A stretch of 64,000 bases of DNA from Anaerolineae bacterium. Its GTDB lineage: Bacteria > Chloroflexota > Anaerolineae > Aggregatilineales > Phototrophicaceae. Below, piece by piece: positions 1 through 8,811 of the stretch; the first letter of the stretch is position 1; every line of letters starts with the position of its first letter. The position numbers and the translations under genes are program-made. Below the pieces are notes generated by a model. It was given only the letters and a program-made list of their open reading frames with translations, was not told the origin of the DNA and ran no database searches. The stretch spans positions 248,001 through 312,000 of the forward strand of contig JAJEFB010000031.1 of the NCBI GenBank assembly GCA_022820665.1. Direction: 5' to 3'.

Positions 1-1388
1 CCGATGCCTGTGATTCGCGCGTATTTGAAGGCTGAAAAGAAGTCGCTCCGCCCGTCTTTGTAAATGCAGTAGGTATCGTAAACGCGGCGCGCCGCCGCGC
101 TGAGCGGTTTTGACGGCCGCGATTCGTCCGGGCGCACGGGTTCGTTGCTGAAGGTACGCGGACGCTGGTTAATCTCGTTTAGCTTGACGTCTGGAGAAAA
201 GAAAACGTCTTCGGGATAGCGTATATTCGTCCCGCGGAAGCCGGGGCGTTCCAGCTCGCGGCGCAGGTTGCAATCAAAACGGAGGAGATAGGAATTGCCG
301 GCTTTTAACTCTTCGGTGGCGATATGCGAGAGCCCCCAGGTGATGCCTTTGCCGTCTTTGCTATCGCTGTAGGAATCCGGGGCGAAGGGACCCGCCGCCA
401 GGGGCGGAAGAGTCACGTGGGCGGCTACTTCAAAGTTGAGTCCGTCCGGGGCGTATTGAACCGTGTCCTTTTCCGGACCGTCGTGCCCGCATATTGCCAG
501 AATGCCTTCGCCGTAGGGGAAGAGACAAGTTTCGTGGCCGCTATTGGTCACGGGATTCAAAGTCGACTTGATAAAGGGTCCCTCGGGCGCTTCCGACATA
601 GCCACACCCCAGGCGATTCCCCGGGCATATTTGGTGGTCCAGCCCATTGGCTGTCCCTTGTAGTAGAGCCAATACTTCCCATCCCGCAGCAATATGAAGG
701 GATCGTGAACCTTGTGGCTGTCCCAATCCCCATAGCGGATCACGTCGTCGGAATCATCATCGCCGAGCCATCGGCCCATTCCCCCCGGCGTCAATACGGG
801 CGCCTCGGCGCGGCGCCAGGGACCATGGGGCGAAGCCGCCCATGACATGCCGATTGTGTTGCGCGTGCGATGGGTATAGGGGTAATCAACCGCCTGATAA
901 TAGAGATAGAATCTGTCTTTGGTCATCAGCACGTCGGGCGTAAATACGGATCGACCGTCGTAGGCATCCCGTGGACCCCGGCTGACGGCGACGCCTTGTT
1001 CTTGCCAGTTGAAGCCATCTTGTGATGTGGCATACCAGATTTCCGCCAGGTCCCAGTCATAGACCGGCGTGTCCCATGTTTGTTCCTGAAAGGGAGGCAT
1101 GTTCTTATGATTGCGGTCCTTGTCGGTCTTGCGCCGCGTGTACCAGACGAAATAAGTCCCATCGATACGCAGTACCGTTGTGGGGTCGCGCCGGGTCACG
1201 CCTTCCTCTTTGCCGAGGCCTGAAATTCGACTGTACTTGAAGGTCGTGTAGAATTCGCTAGTGGCGTCTTGAAAGCGACCCCACTTGTCGTAAAGACGAT
1301 GCGTCGCTCGGCTCAGCGGGCGATGGGTCGGCTTGATCGCTGTTGGCTCGCCCGGCAGCAGGGGCTTGTCGCTGTCATTGGCTTTCAT
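1..1388 (-). CDS. GH117-like glycoside hydrolase with tandem unit, 3'-truncated by window edge
   Basis: The frame is open from an ATG at 1388 to the window edge; AAGGA lies 7 bases upstream of the ATG. The first unit (residues about 25-395) has a five-bladed-propeller type sequence with GVTRRDPTT, DWDLAEIWYATS, SVFTPDVL, KVHDPFILLRDGKYW and SGHETC. These resemble GH117 (alpha-1,3-L-neoagarooligosaccharide hydrolase family), where Asp residues and a neighbouring His-Glu pair form the active site. The Asp of RDP, the Asp of VHDP and the His-Glu of GHE are all present. After a linker (about residue 425) the start repeats: RPLSRATHRLYD in unit 1 against KPLSAAARRVYD, then FKYSRISGLG against FKYARITGIG. 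A second unit therefore begins and continues outside the window. No signal peptide is seen, so it is probably cytoplasmic and acts on imported oligosaccharides. It follows the GMC oxidoreductase by 14 bases. The exact substrate is uncertain. Confidence 0.75.
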   Translation of the reverse strand, partial: MKANDSDKPLLPGEPTAIKPTHRPLSRATHRLYDKWGRFQDATSEFYTTFKYSRISGLGKEEGVTRRDPTTVLRIDGTYFVWYTRRKTDKDRNHKNMPPFQEQTWDTPVYDWDLAEIWYATSQDGFNWQEQGVAVSRGPRDAYDGRSVFTPDVLMTKDRFYLYYQAVDYPYTHRTRNTIGMSWAASPHGPWRRAEAPVLTPGGMGRWLGDDDSDDVIRYGDWDSHKVHDPFILLRDGKYWLYYKGQPMGWTTKYARGIAWGVAMSEAPEGPFIKSTLNPVTNSGHETCLFPYGEGILAICGHDGPEKDTVQYAPDGLNFEVAAHVTLPPLAAGPFAPDSYSDSKDGKGITWGLSHIATEELKAGNSYLLRFDCNLRRELERPGFRGTNIRYPEDVFFSPDVKLNEINQRPRTFSNEPVRPDESRPSKPLSAAARRVYDTYCIYKDGRSDFFSAFKYARITGI

Positions 1389-1402
1389 CTTGCATCCTTA
1401 AT

Positions 1403-2977
1403 TCATTCTTCGTTGAGAATCAGGTCGGCCGCCTTCTCGCCGATCATCATGCAAGGCGCGTTGGTGTTGGCGTTGACAATAAATGGCATGATTGAGGCAT
1501 CGGCTACCCGCAAGCCTTCAAGTCCATGCACTTGCAGGCGATCGTTGACGACAGACATGGGATCGCAGCCCATTCGACAACTGCAAGCTGGATGATAAAT
1601 GGTAGTCGCGAAATCACGAATGTAGTGAATCAATGCCCCGTCGGAAACGACATCAGCGCCGGGCAGAAACTCCTCGCCACGATAGCGCTCAAAGGCGTCG
1701 GTCGCAGCGAGCTCCCGCCCCAGCTTGACGCCGTGAAGCAAAACGCGGACATCGTCATCGTGGCTCAAGCAGCCGAAGTCTATTGAGGGCGGCGCGAAGG
1801 GATCATCTGATTGCAACTTGAGTTGACCGCTGCTTTTCGTGGCGACCAATCCTGCCAGGATCGTGAAACCGTGTCCATTGGGACTTTCGAATCCATGACG
1901 GATGAACCAGTCCGGTCCAAAGTGATATTGCAGTTCCGGCGAGCGCGCTTTCGGGTCCAGCCGTACGAACCCGCCGGATTCGCCCAGATTGGAGGTGAGC
2001 AAGCCCATTTTGCGCTCGTTATAGCGCTTGACTTGAACCGGGTCGTCCTTGGCGACCAGGCTGATTGGCTCCTTGCAATGATAGGCGACGGGCGCCTGCA
2101 TGTGATCCATCAGGTTTTGACCGACGCCGGGCAGATCCATGACCAGAGGGAGGTCTATTTCCGCAAGATGCCCGGCGGGACCAATGCCGGAAAGCAGCAA
2201 CAACTGCGGAGAATTCAGCGCTCCGCCGCAAAGGATAATCTCTTTGTTGGCGGCAGCGGTTTTGGTTTCGCCCTCGTGAAAGTACTCCACGCCCGTGCAG
2301 CGCAGCCTATCGAAACACAGCCTGATCACATGCGCAAAGGGCAGGGCGGTGAAATTGTCCCGTCCCAGCGCTGGATGCAAGTAGCCAACAGCGGCGCTAT
2401 GTCGTTTGCCCTCCTTTTGCGTGATCTGATAGAGACCGAAGCCCTCTTGCTCGCCGTCATTAAAGTCTTCGTTATGCGCGAATCCCAGTTCGAGCGCCGC
2501 CGCGACGAAAGCCAGGCTCAAGGGATTGGGATCCTGCGGATCGGCCACATTGATGGGACCGTTGACACCGTGATGTTCGGATGCTCCACGTTCCTGGTGC
2601 TGCATTCTGCGGAAGTAGGGCAGCACTTCCGCGTAGCTCCAGCCTTCATTGCCCTGGGCGGCCCAGGCATCGTAATCGGCCCGATGGCCGCGCTGAAAGA
2701 CCATGGCATTCATGGAACTGGTGCCGCCATAGACCTTGCCGCGGGGCACATATTCGCGGCGGTTGTTGAGGCCGGGCTGTGGCAGGGTTTCGTAATCCCA
2801 GTCCAGGTCCGTATGAAAGAGATTGGAAAAGCGCGCCGGGATATGAATATCGGGCGCGCCGTCGGGTCCGCCGGCTTCCAGCAAAAGCACCGAGCGCTCC
2901 CCGTCTTCGCTCAAGCGGCAAGCTAGCGCGCAGCCTGCGGATCCCGCGCCTATTACTATGTAGTCAGCTTCCATCAT
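1403..2977 (-). CDS. GMC family FAD-dependent oxidoreductase (choline/alcohol dehydrogenase type)
   Basis: FAD-dependent oxidation of an alcohol or sugar hydroxyl is the family role. The N-terminus holds the Rossmann dinucleotide motif IVIGAGSAGCALACRL, followed by the GMC signature region GKVYGGTSSMNAMVFQRG. The C-terminus has the active-site His in YHPACSCRMG (about residue 462) and the NTNAP segment (about 506). The 524-residue length is normal. I chose the ATG at 2977 because AGGAG lies 6 bases upstream; an in-frame GTG at 3001 would add eight residues with no better ribosome site. There is no signal peptide. It probably forms an operon with the downstream GH117-like gene, which suggests oxidation of a released sugar; the substrate cannot be told from sequence. 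Confidence 0.9.
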   Translation of the reverse strand: MMEADYIVIGAGSAGCALACRLSEDGERSVLLLEAGGPDGAPDIHIPARFSNLFHTDLDWDYETLPQPGLNNRREYVPRGKVYGGTSSMNAMVFQRGHRADYDAWAAQGNEGWSYAEVLPYFRRMQHQERGASEHHGVNGPINVADPQDPNPLSLAFVAAALELGFAHNEDFNDGEQEGFGLYQITQKEGKRHSAAVGYLHPALGRDNFTALPFAHVIRLCFDRLRCTGVEYFHEGETKTAAANKEIILCGGALNSPQLLLLSGIGPAGHLAEIDLPLVMDLPGVGQNLMDHMQAPVAYHCKEPISLVAKDDPVQVKRYNERKMGLLTSNLGESGGFVRLDPKARSPELQYHFGPDWFIRHGFESPNGHGFTILAGLVATKSSGQLKLQSDDPFAPPSIDFGCLSHDDDVRVLLHGVKLGRELAATDAFERYRGEEFLPGADVVSDGALIHYIRDFATTIYHPACSCRMGCDPMSVVNDRLQVHGLEGLRVADASIMPFIVNANTNAPCMMIGEKAADLILNEE

Positions 2978-3404
2978 CAAGCGCTCCTGACATATTGACA
3001 CCAGATTGTAGCTGGTAGTGTATCCATTTCGCTTGAAACAAAGACAACAACTACCTGACAGCCGGTAGGATTGACTCTGTGAATCGTCCGACGAATAGAA
3101 ACATGATACACATTGGGCGACTCAGCGGGTCGCGTAGACACTGACCGTCAGTCGCCGCTGCATTGCCTCCTTTATTTTGGGATAAGCGCAATACAAGAGC
3201 AACTCTTCATTCGTATGCAATTTATGTCATTCTGCCAAAATATTGCAATGCGCTCGCGAGATCCAGGGCAATCGCAGCAAAATATTTTTCAGCGCCCTAC
3301 GCGTCCCTCAATGGTTAGAAAACCCCAACGCGCGAATATTGAGCCGTTCTTTATCAGAACATTTGTGCTATCATGTCCGCAAGCACATCGACGCGAGGAC
3401 CCCC
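2978..3404. other. Intergenic region upstream of the GMC oxidoreductase
   Basis: No convincing gene is seen here. The region should hold the promoter of the minus-strand GMC/GH117 operon and of the small plus-strand gene at 3405. It contains two short inverted repeats: CTACC-N8-GGTAG at 3051-3068 and GTTCT-N5-AGAAC at 3346-3360. A short overlapping frame (3113-3472) has no ribosome site and was not accepted. Confidence 0.5.
3051..3068. promoter_or_regulatory. Inverted repeat, candidate operator for the GMC/GH117 operon
   Basis: CTACC-N8-GGTAG is a perfect 5+5 dyad located 74-91 bases upstream of the chosen GMC start. A related GGTAG also occurs at 3015-3019. The function is inferred from position only. 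Confidence 0.3.
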
Positions 3405-3947
3405 ATGCCCAAAACCAGAAACTTCTCAGACCGCGAAAAACGGGACCCCATGCGCCTGCTCGATATCCATAACCACATCAACGCCGTCTACCTGTTTATG
3501 CAAACCCTGTCGCTCATGCGACGAGAAGGCAACCTGTTTCGCGTGAGCGCGGCATACCTTTTCGCTACCGCCCTGCGGCTGCTTGCAGGCATCCGTCATC
3601 CTACCCCGCGTCCCCGGCTTAAAACGCTGCGCCGCCGACAAAACGCAACTTTGTCCGAAAAAAGTTTTTCTTTGTCCGCGAAACGGAAAATGTCGGAAAA
3701 ACTTATAACCAAGAAACAACTGCCCGATAGCCCCGCGCCTACTTCCAAGGCCGCCATTCAACACCCAGCCAACCCGATCCGCCCAACCGCGCCCCCTTCA
3801 TCGCCGGACTCTAAAAAGTCCTCTCCGAAAAAAACAGACAGTATCTATACGGTGTCAATACACTTGTGGAATTCAGGGCTAGAACTAGGGCATTTCAAGA
3901 GTAAGTCAAGGGGGCGTTTCAAGGGCAAAAGCCGCCTTTATGGATGA
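3405..3947 (+). CDS. Hypothetical small basic protein
   Basis: This is a 180-residue frame with a usable ribosome site (GAGG, 6 bases before the ATG). Residues about 8-60 look helical, around DIHNHINAVYLFMQTLSL and AAYLFATALRLLAG. The rest is rich in Lys, Arg, Ser and Pro and looks disordered. I do not recognise a family. It lies alone between the GMC operon and the first ABC transporter. The base composition of its 3' half is A-rich and unlike the neighbouring genes. It could be a genuine lineage-specific gene, a decayed fragment, or a chance frame. Confidence 0.3.
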   Translation: MPKTRNFSDREKRDPMRLLDIHNHINAVYLFMQTLSLMRREGNLFRVSAAYLFATALRLLAGIRHPTPRPRLKTLRRRQNATLSEKSFSLSAKRKMSEKLITKKQLPDSPAPTSKAAIQHPANPIRPTAPPSSPDSKKSSPKKTDSIYTVSIHLWNSGLELGHFKSKSRGRFKGKSRLYG

Positions 3948-3965
3948 TTTATGGGGCGATCGACA

Positions 3966-3978
3966 CAAAATGATTTTG
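3966..3978. promoter_or_regulatory. Palindrome CAAAAT-G-ATTTTG, candidate operator
   Basis: A perfect 6+1+6 palindrome sits about 34 bases upstream of the -35 box of the promoter at 4012. This is a plausible activator or upstream repressor site for the ABC transporter operon. No regulator gene is adjacent. Confidence 0.35.
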
Positions 3979-4011
3979 AAGCGATTGCCCTGGCAGAACC
4001 TCGCGCCTTGC

Positions 4012-4040
4012 TTGACAGGTCCTGCTAGTTTCGCTAAAAT
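4012..4040 (+). promoter_or_regulatory. Sigma-70-type promoter for the first ABC transporter operon
   Basis: A consensus TTGACA (4012-4017) and TAAAAT (4035-4040) are separated by exactly 17 bases. They lie 140 bases upstream of the binding-protein start and form the same box pair as the promoter at 10020. Confidence 0.7.
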
Positions 4041-4179
4041 TGCACGGCTGTTTTGCCAGATTCCGGGACCTTATACGGAAACCGGCGGCGCTCAAGGCGC
4101 GCCTGGCGCTTTCGGTCCCGCATCTGCTGACAGTTCTGAGTCACATTATTCGCATCGTAAGCTAATTGGAGTAAACCTA

Positions 4180-5457
4180 ATGCGTAAATTTGTAGCTATA
4201 CTGGTCGTCTTGTCAATGCTCTTGGCGGCTGTGCCCGCTTTCTCGCAGGACATGGTCGAATTGCGGATCCGCTGGTATGACGATGGCAACGAAGGCGAAG
4301 TCCTGCGTGACCTGCTTGATCGATTCGAGGCGGACAACCCGGACATCAGCGTCGAAATCGACACCGTTCCCTATCGAGCGATCCTGGAAAACTTGCCGCT
4401 TGACCTGGCTGCGGGCGAGGGTCCCGATATGGCGCGCGTCACGGACCTGGGCGGTTTGGCTGAATACTACCTCGACATGACGCCCTACCTGAGCGATCCG
4501 GGTTATTGGGAAGAGAACTTCGGTCCCTTCCTCAACTGGAAACGCCTGCCTGGCGACGATTCCAGCATCCCCGGTTTCATGACGCAGTTGACCATCACCG
4601 GTCCTTTCATCAACCGCACGCTGTTTGAGCAGGCTGGCATTGAAGTTCCGAGCGATATGTCCGATTCCGTCACCTGGGACGAATGGGCGGCCGCCTCCGT
4701 AGCGGTAGCGGAAGCGCTGGAAATTCCCTACCCGATGGCGATGGATCGCAGCGGTCACCGTTTCGCCGGTCCCGCGATCAGCTCGGGCGCCATGTACTTT
4801 GACGATATGGGGCATCCCACCGTCATGGACGAGGGCTTCCGCGATATGGCGGAGCGCTTTGTCAACTGGCATCTGGACGGCACCATGCATCCGGAAATGT
4901 GGCCGCTGAGCGAAGGTTATGCCGGCGCCAACGAAGAATTCGCCAATGCCGAACTGGTCTTCTACATGTCCGGCAGTTGGCAAGTCGGTCAGTTCAGTGA
5001 GCAAATCGGCGATGCCTTCGACTGGCAGACGGTGCCGAATCCCTGTGGACCGGGTGGCTGCACGGGTATGCCCGGCGGCGCGGCGCTGGTTGGCATCGGC
5101 GCGACCGAGCATCCGGAAGAAGTTGCCAGGGTGATGGAATACCTGGCCAGCCAGGATGTGCTCGGTGAGTTTGCGGCGCGCACGCTCTTCATCCCGGCGC
5201 ACGCGGGCTTGTCGGCGAGCGGTGTTGACTTCGACACGGACTTGCAATTGGCCAAGGACTCGCTCGGCGTCTTCGTCGGTCAAGTGGGCACACTGGAGCA
5301 GACTGCCTTCGACTTGCAAGCCTACGCCTTTAACCGCGCCCTCTTTGACGCCACGCGCGATCGCCTGACGCAGGCGATGGTGGGCGAGTTGACGCTGGAT
5401 GAAGCCATCGACCGTATTCAGGACGACGTGGACACTGCCCTGGCCGAACAAGGCTAA
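4180..5457 (+). CDS. ABC sugar transporter, extracellular solute-binding protein (family 1)
   Basis: This is the periplasmic or surface sugar-capture component of a CUT1-type importer. The first 23 residues form a Sec signal peptide (basic MRKF, then VAILVVLSMLLAAVPAFS) with a likely AFS/Q cut; there is no lipobox Cys. The mature part has the family-1 pattern with WYDDGNEGEVLRDLLDRFE, VPYRAILENLPLDLAAGEGPD and FYMSGSWQVGQF. The length of 425 residues is typical. An ATG at 4180 with GGAG 8 bases upstream is preferred over a longer in-frame extension from 3940, which would bury the signal peptide. It heads an operon with two permeases. The ligand is unknown. Confidence 0.92.
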   Translation: MRKFVAILVVLSMLLAAVPAFSQDMVELRIRWYDDGNEGEVLRDLLDRFEADNPDISVEIDTVPYRAILENLPLDLAAGEGPDMARVTDLGGLAEYYLDMTPYLSDPGYWEENFGPFLNWKRLPGDDSSIPGFMTQLTITGPFINRTLFEQAGIEVPSDMSDSVTWDEWAAASVAVAEALEIPYPMAMDRSGHRFAGPAISSGAMYFDDMGHPTVMDEGFRDMAERFVNWHLDGTMHPEMWPLSEGYAGANEEFANAELVFYMSGSWQVGQFSEQIGDAFDWQTVPNPCGPGGCTGMPGGAALVGIGATEHPEEVARVMEYLASQDVLGEFAARTLFIPAHAGLSASGVDFDTDLQLAKDSLGVFVGQVGTLEQTAFDLQAYAFNRALFDATRDRLTQAMVGELTLDEAIDRIQDDVDTALAEQG

Positions 5458-5490
5458 GCCGAGTTCCGCAAATCCAGATGAATAGTGGCG

Positions 5491-5519
5491 GGCAACCGAC
5501 CAACCCTGTGTCGGTTGCC
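5491..5519 (+). promoter_or_regulatory. Intercistronic stem-loop after the binding-protein gene
   Basis: A perfect 10-bp stem, GGCAACCGAC/GTCGGTTGCC, with a 9-base loop lies 34 bases after the binding-protein stop and 57 bases before the permease start. It has no T-run, so it is more likely a 3' stabiliser or partial attenuator than a full terminator. Such a structure would keep the binding protein in excess over the permeases. Confidence 0.6.
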
Positions 5520-5575
5520 TGCTTTACTCCAGTGTTGTTATTGAAGCGTTTCTTGAAGAACCCGAAGCGGCTCTT

Positions 5576-6616
5576 ATGAATAGAACAGCCGATCCCTCAG
5601 ATCATGAGCGGATGGGGACACGCGCGCTAGGCATCCTTGATGAACTCGCGCGCCCCCTGATTTTGTTGCCGGTGGCGGCTGTCGACCGCATCTTGACGCC
5701 GATACAAAAGCGCGTCGGCATCGACAAGATGGGCTACTTTTTTGTCCTGCCGAATCTATTGATATTCGGCATTTTTGTGTTGTTCCCCATGCTGCTCAAT
5801 TTCTATTACGCGATGACCGGCGGCACTAAACTTTTTCCCGAAGACCGTCCCTTTGTCGGCTTGGATAACTTCGCGACGCTTTTCGACTGTGACGACTTCC
5901 TCTCGCCGAACACTTGTCAGGAAGATCTGTTTTGGCGCGGTATCTCTAACACGATCCAGTTTGTCGTCTTTCAAGTCAGCGGTATCGTTTTCTTTTCGCT
6001 TGTCACTGCGCTGGTGCTCAACCGCAAGATTGTCGCGCGGGGTTTCTTCCGCAGCGTTTTCTTTTATCCTGTTTTGCTTTCCCCGGTGGTTGTGGCGCTG
6101 ATCTGGAAATGGGTCTTACAGCACGAAGGCGTGCTCAACGCGATTGTCGAGATCTTTGGCGCGGAAAGCAAACGCTGGCTGCTTGATACCAACTGGGCGA
6201 TGTTCTGGGTGGTCTTTGTCAGCGTCTGGGCTTTGATGGGCTTTTATACCTTGATCTTGCTGGCCGGCTTGCAGTCAATCCCGCCGGAACTGTATGAGGC
6301 GAGTTCGATCGACGGCGCCAACCACTGGCAGGATTTCCGATTCGTAACCATGCCTTTGCTGATGCCGACGATGTTCGTGGTGCTGGTGCTCTCTCTGATC
6401 CGAGCCGTGCAGATGTTTGATCACATATTTGTCTTGACCGGCGGCGGACCGGGCACAAGAACGCAACTCATTGTGCAATACATTTATACCACTGGATTTT
6501 CCAATCAGATTCAATTATTTGGCTTGTCGGCGGCGGCGTCGATGGTTCTGGGCATATCGCTTTTGGTCCTGACGCTGCTGCAATTGCGGCTGGGCAATCA
6601 ATCGAGCCTGGCATAG
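5576..6616 (+). CDS. ABC sugar transporter permease (MalF/UgpA type)
   Basis: This is an inner-membrane subunit of the CUT1 importer. A roughly 50-residue cytoplasmic N-terminal extension precedes the first membrane helix (GYFFVLPNLLIFGIFVLFP). Six membrane helices follow, and the EAA loop (EASSIDGANHWQDF, about residue 240) that docks the ATPase is present. It lies downstream of the binding protein and 7 bases before the second permease. As in many CUT1 systems no ATP-binding gene is present, so a shared MsmK/UgpC-type ATPase elsewhere must energise it. Confidence 0.92.
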   Translation: MNRTADPSDHERMGTRALGILDELARPLILLPVAAVDRILTPIQKRVGIDKMGYFFVLPNLLIFGIFVLFPMLLNFYYAMTGGTKLFPEDRPFVGLDNFATLFDCDDFLSPNTCQEDLFWRGISNTIQFVVFQVSGIVFFSLVTALVLNRKIVARGFFRSVFFYPVLLSPVVVALIWKWVLQHEGVLNAIVEIFGAESKRWLLDTNWAMFWVVFVSVWALMGFYTLILLAGLQSIPPELYEASSIDGANHWQDFRFVTMPLLMPTMFVVLVLSLIRAVQMFDHIFVLTGGGPGTRTQLIVQYIYTTGFSNQIQLFGLSAAASMVLGISLLVLTLLQLRLGNQSSLA

Positions 6617-6623
6617 GGGCTGC

Positions 6624-7703
6624 ATGATGGCTGCGGAACGAGTTAGCATCTCCCAGTTTTTGTCCCTGCGCAGCGGGGGCAAGCGAATCAATACCGCTGA
6701 TGCGTTGACCTACCTGTATTTGACCTTCGGCACGGTTCTGATGTTTGGTCCGGTCTTGTGGCTGGTCGCGTCTTCGTTCAAGACCCAGGCCGGGCTGGTC
6801 AAGTATCCGCCGCCCTTGCTCCCCTATCAGCAGGTGCAAGTTGAAGTCGAAGGTTTCGACGAAGCCCTGCCGCTCTTCACCGTCACTATGGAAGATGGCA
6901 GCTCCCGCGAATTGGCGCAGATACGGCGCGTCGGCATTGAAGCGCGGATGATCGATCCGGAAGATCCCGCGGCGGGGGAGATCAAGGTCAACATCCGACA
7001 GCGCGAGCCGGTGGAAGAGGTCAAGCTGGCTTGGGAGAATTATCTCGATCCGCTGGTGGAACTCGAGAACTTCGACTTCGTTACTTATCTTAAAAACAGC
7101 GTGGTTGTGACTACTGCCGCGACCGCGATCACGCTGGTCATCAACAGCATGGCGGCTTTCGCGCTGAGCAAGTATAAGTTCAAGGGACGGGATGCCATCT
7201 TCGTACTGTTCATCTCGACTTTGATGATTCCGATAACGGTCATCCTGGTGCCGGTTTTTCTGGTCATCACCACCATCGGTTGGAAGAATAACTTATGGGG
7301 CGTGATCATCCCCGGCGCGGCTACGCCGACGGGCATCTTCCTGCTGCGCCAATATATGTTGACCATCCCCGATGAATTGCTGGACGCGGCGCGGATTGAT
7401 GGCGCGAGCGAATGGCATATCTACTGGCGGATTATCCTGCCCCTGGCGCGTCCGGCGCTGGCGGTTCTGGCGATATTTTCGGTGATGTGGCGCTGGAATG
7501 ACTTCCTTTGGCCGCTGATCGTACTCAGCCGGAACGACCTTTTTACTTTGCAGGTAGGCTTGAACGCCTTTCAGGGCGAGTTACAGATTCAGTGGCATTA
7601 TGTGCTGGCGATGACGGTCGTGACCCTGTTGCCGATCACGCTGGTATTCGCCTTTTTGCAGCGCTTTATCACGACCGGCATCGCGACGACCGGCATGAAA
7701 TAA
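6624..7703 (+). CDS. ABC sugar transporter permease (MalG/UgpE type) with an extracytoplasmic insert
   Basis: This is the second membrane subunit of the importer. The first helix (LYLTFGTVLMFGPVLWLVAS, about residues 30-50) is followed by an unusually long hydrophilic stretch, about residues 62-145. It is rich in acidic residues and beta-type sequence (TVTMEDGSSRELAQIRRVG, EIKVNIRQREPVEEVKLAWE). The usual five remaining helices and the EAA loop (DAARIDGASEWHIYW, about residue 252) come next. At 359 residues it is about 80 longer than plain MalG-type permeases. The insert should lie outside the membrane and may contact the binding protein. Confidence 0.9.
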   Translation: MMAAERVSISQFLSLRSGGKRINTADALTYLYLTFGTVLMFGPVLWLVASSFKTQAGLVKYPPPLLPYQQVQVEVEGFDEALPLFTVTMEDGSSRELAQIRRVGIEARMIDPEDPAAGEIKVNIRQREPVEEVKLAWENYLDPLVELENFDFVTYLKNSVVVTTAATAITLVINSMAAFALSKYKFKGRDAIFVLFISTLMIPITVILVPVFLVITTIGWKNNLWGVIIPGAATPTGIFLLRQYMLTIPDELLDAARIDGASEWHIYWRIILPLARPALAVLAIFSVMWRWNDFLWPLIVLSRNDLFTLQVGLNAFQGELQIQWHYVLAMTVVTLLPITLVFAFLQRFITTGIATTGMK

Positions 7704-7776
7704 TCGACGCGCGACTGCGAGCGCATTGGCAACTTGGACGAACAAGCCATGGAGTAATAAGCAAGTGGACGCGAAG

Positions 7777-8715
7777 ATGGCGCAATCCTCTGACTTGCGA
7801 GGCAGACTTTGGCAGCTTCTGGGAGACATTCCGGATGCGGCGATCCCAAGCGTCCGCGTGATATCACGCGGCGACGAGCTTGACCATACGCGAGAAACCT
7901 TCACCTTTGAAAACGGAGTCGGCGATACGGTCTTCGGGTACCTGCTGTTGCCAAAGGGAATCGAAACGCCGGCGCCGGCTGTGCTCTATCACCACGAACA
8001 CGGCGGCAAGTATGCGCTGGGCAAGGACGCCGCGATTAAGGTTCGCGAAAACGGATATGCGCCGGGGCTGGCGCTGGTCGAAGCGGGCTTCATCGTCATG
8101 GCGATCGACGCCTACGGTTTCGGCAAGCGCGAAGCACTGGGTCCGGCAGGTGAAGCAGAAAGCGGCGCCGTGACGGAATTGTCGCTCTTCAAGCATTTCC
8201 TGTGGCAGGGAAAAACGCTCTGGGGCATGATGATACATGACGATCTCTCGGCTTTAGCCTATCTGCGCAGCCGACCGGAGGTCGACGAAAGGCGCATCGG
8301 CGCGACTGGCATGAGCCTGGGCGCGTCCCGGTCGACTTGGGTGGCGGCGCTGGACGAGACGATCAAAGCAGTGGCGCCCGTTTCGCAAATGACCCGCTAT
8401 CGCGATTTCGCGGATCAGAGCCATTACCGCCTGCACAGCATCTATTACTTCGTACCGGGTATTTTGGCCAGTGGCATCGATATGGAGCATATCGTCGCCT
8501 TGACCGCGCCGCGCTATCAGTTGATCTTATCCGGCGACAGCGATCCTCTGTCGCCAATCGCCGGGATCCACAAGATCGTCGACTACGCCCGGGAAGTCTA
8601 TGCAGCACAGGGCGCGGCGGAGCAATTCGAGGTCAAACTCTATGAAGGCGTCGGCCACGCATATTTGCCGGCGATGGTCGAAGCCATGCTGGATTTTTTC
8701 CGGCGAACCTTGTAA
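7777..8715 (+). CDS. Alpha/beta hydrolase (acetyl-esterase / dienelactone-hydrolase-like)
   Basis: A Ser hydrolase fold is shown by YLLLPKG...PAPAVLYHHEHGG, the nucleophile elbow GMSLGAS (Ser about 178), an acid residue in SGDSDPLSP (about 253) and the His in GVGHAY (about 292). The family removes ester groups from sugars or other small molecules. The ATG at 7777 with GTGGA 7 bases upstream is preferred; a TTG at 7726 would add 17 poorly conserved residues. No signal peptide is present, so it is cytoplasmic. It follows the permease by 73 bases and probably belongs to the same transcript, suggesting de-acylation of the imported ligand. This role is inferred. Confidence 0.8.
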   Translation: MAQSSDLRGRLWQLLGDIPDAAIPSVRVISRGDELDHTRETFTFENGVGDTVFGYLLLPKGIETPAPAVLYHHEHGGKYALGKDAAIKVRENGYAPGLALVEAGFIVMAIDAYGFGKREALGPAGEAESGAVTELSLFKHFLWQGKTLWGMMIHDDLSALAYLRSRPEVDERRIGATGMSLGASRSTWVAALDETIKAVAPVSQMTRYRDFADQSHYRLHSIYYFVPGILASGIDMEHIVALTAPRYQLILSGDSDPLSPIAGIHKIVDYAREVYAAQGAAEQFEVKLYEGVGHAYLPAMVEAMLDFFRRTL

Positions 8716-8811
8716 TTCTCGAAAGATACACGCGCCCGCAAAAGCCAGACTTTTACATCATAGAATCTACTGGGCGCGGCGGTCCTTCTCGCTGATTGCG
8801 CGCCGAGCGGC

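Noticed and set aside
1811..2926. 371-codon open frame on the plus strand opposite the GMC oxidoreductase
   Set aside because: It is the antisense shadow of a clear FAD enzyme; its translation has no recognisable domain and no ribosome site.
3113..3472. 119-codon frame upstream of and overlapping the small gene at 3405
   Set aside because: There is no ribosome site and its translation has no structure; the frame starting at 3405 has a better start.
4213..5451. 412-codon frame antisense to the first binding protein
   Set aside because: It arises from the codon bias of the real gene and its composition (His- and Arg-rich) is typical of an antisense shadow.
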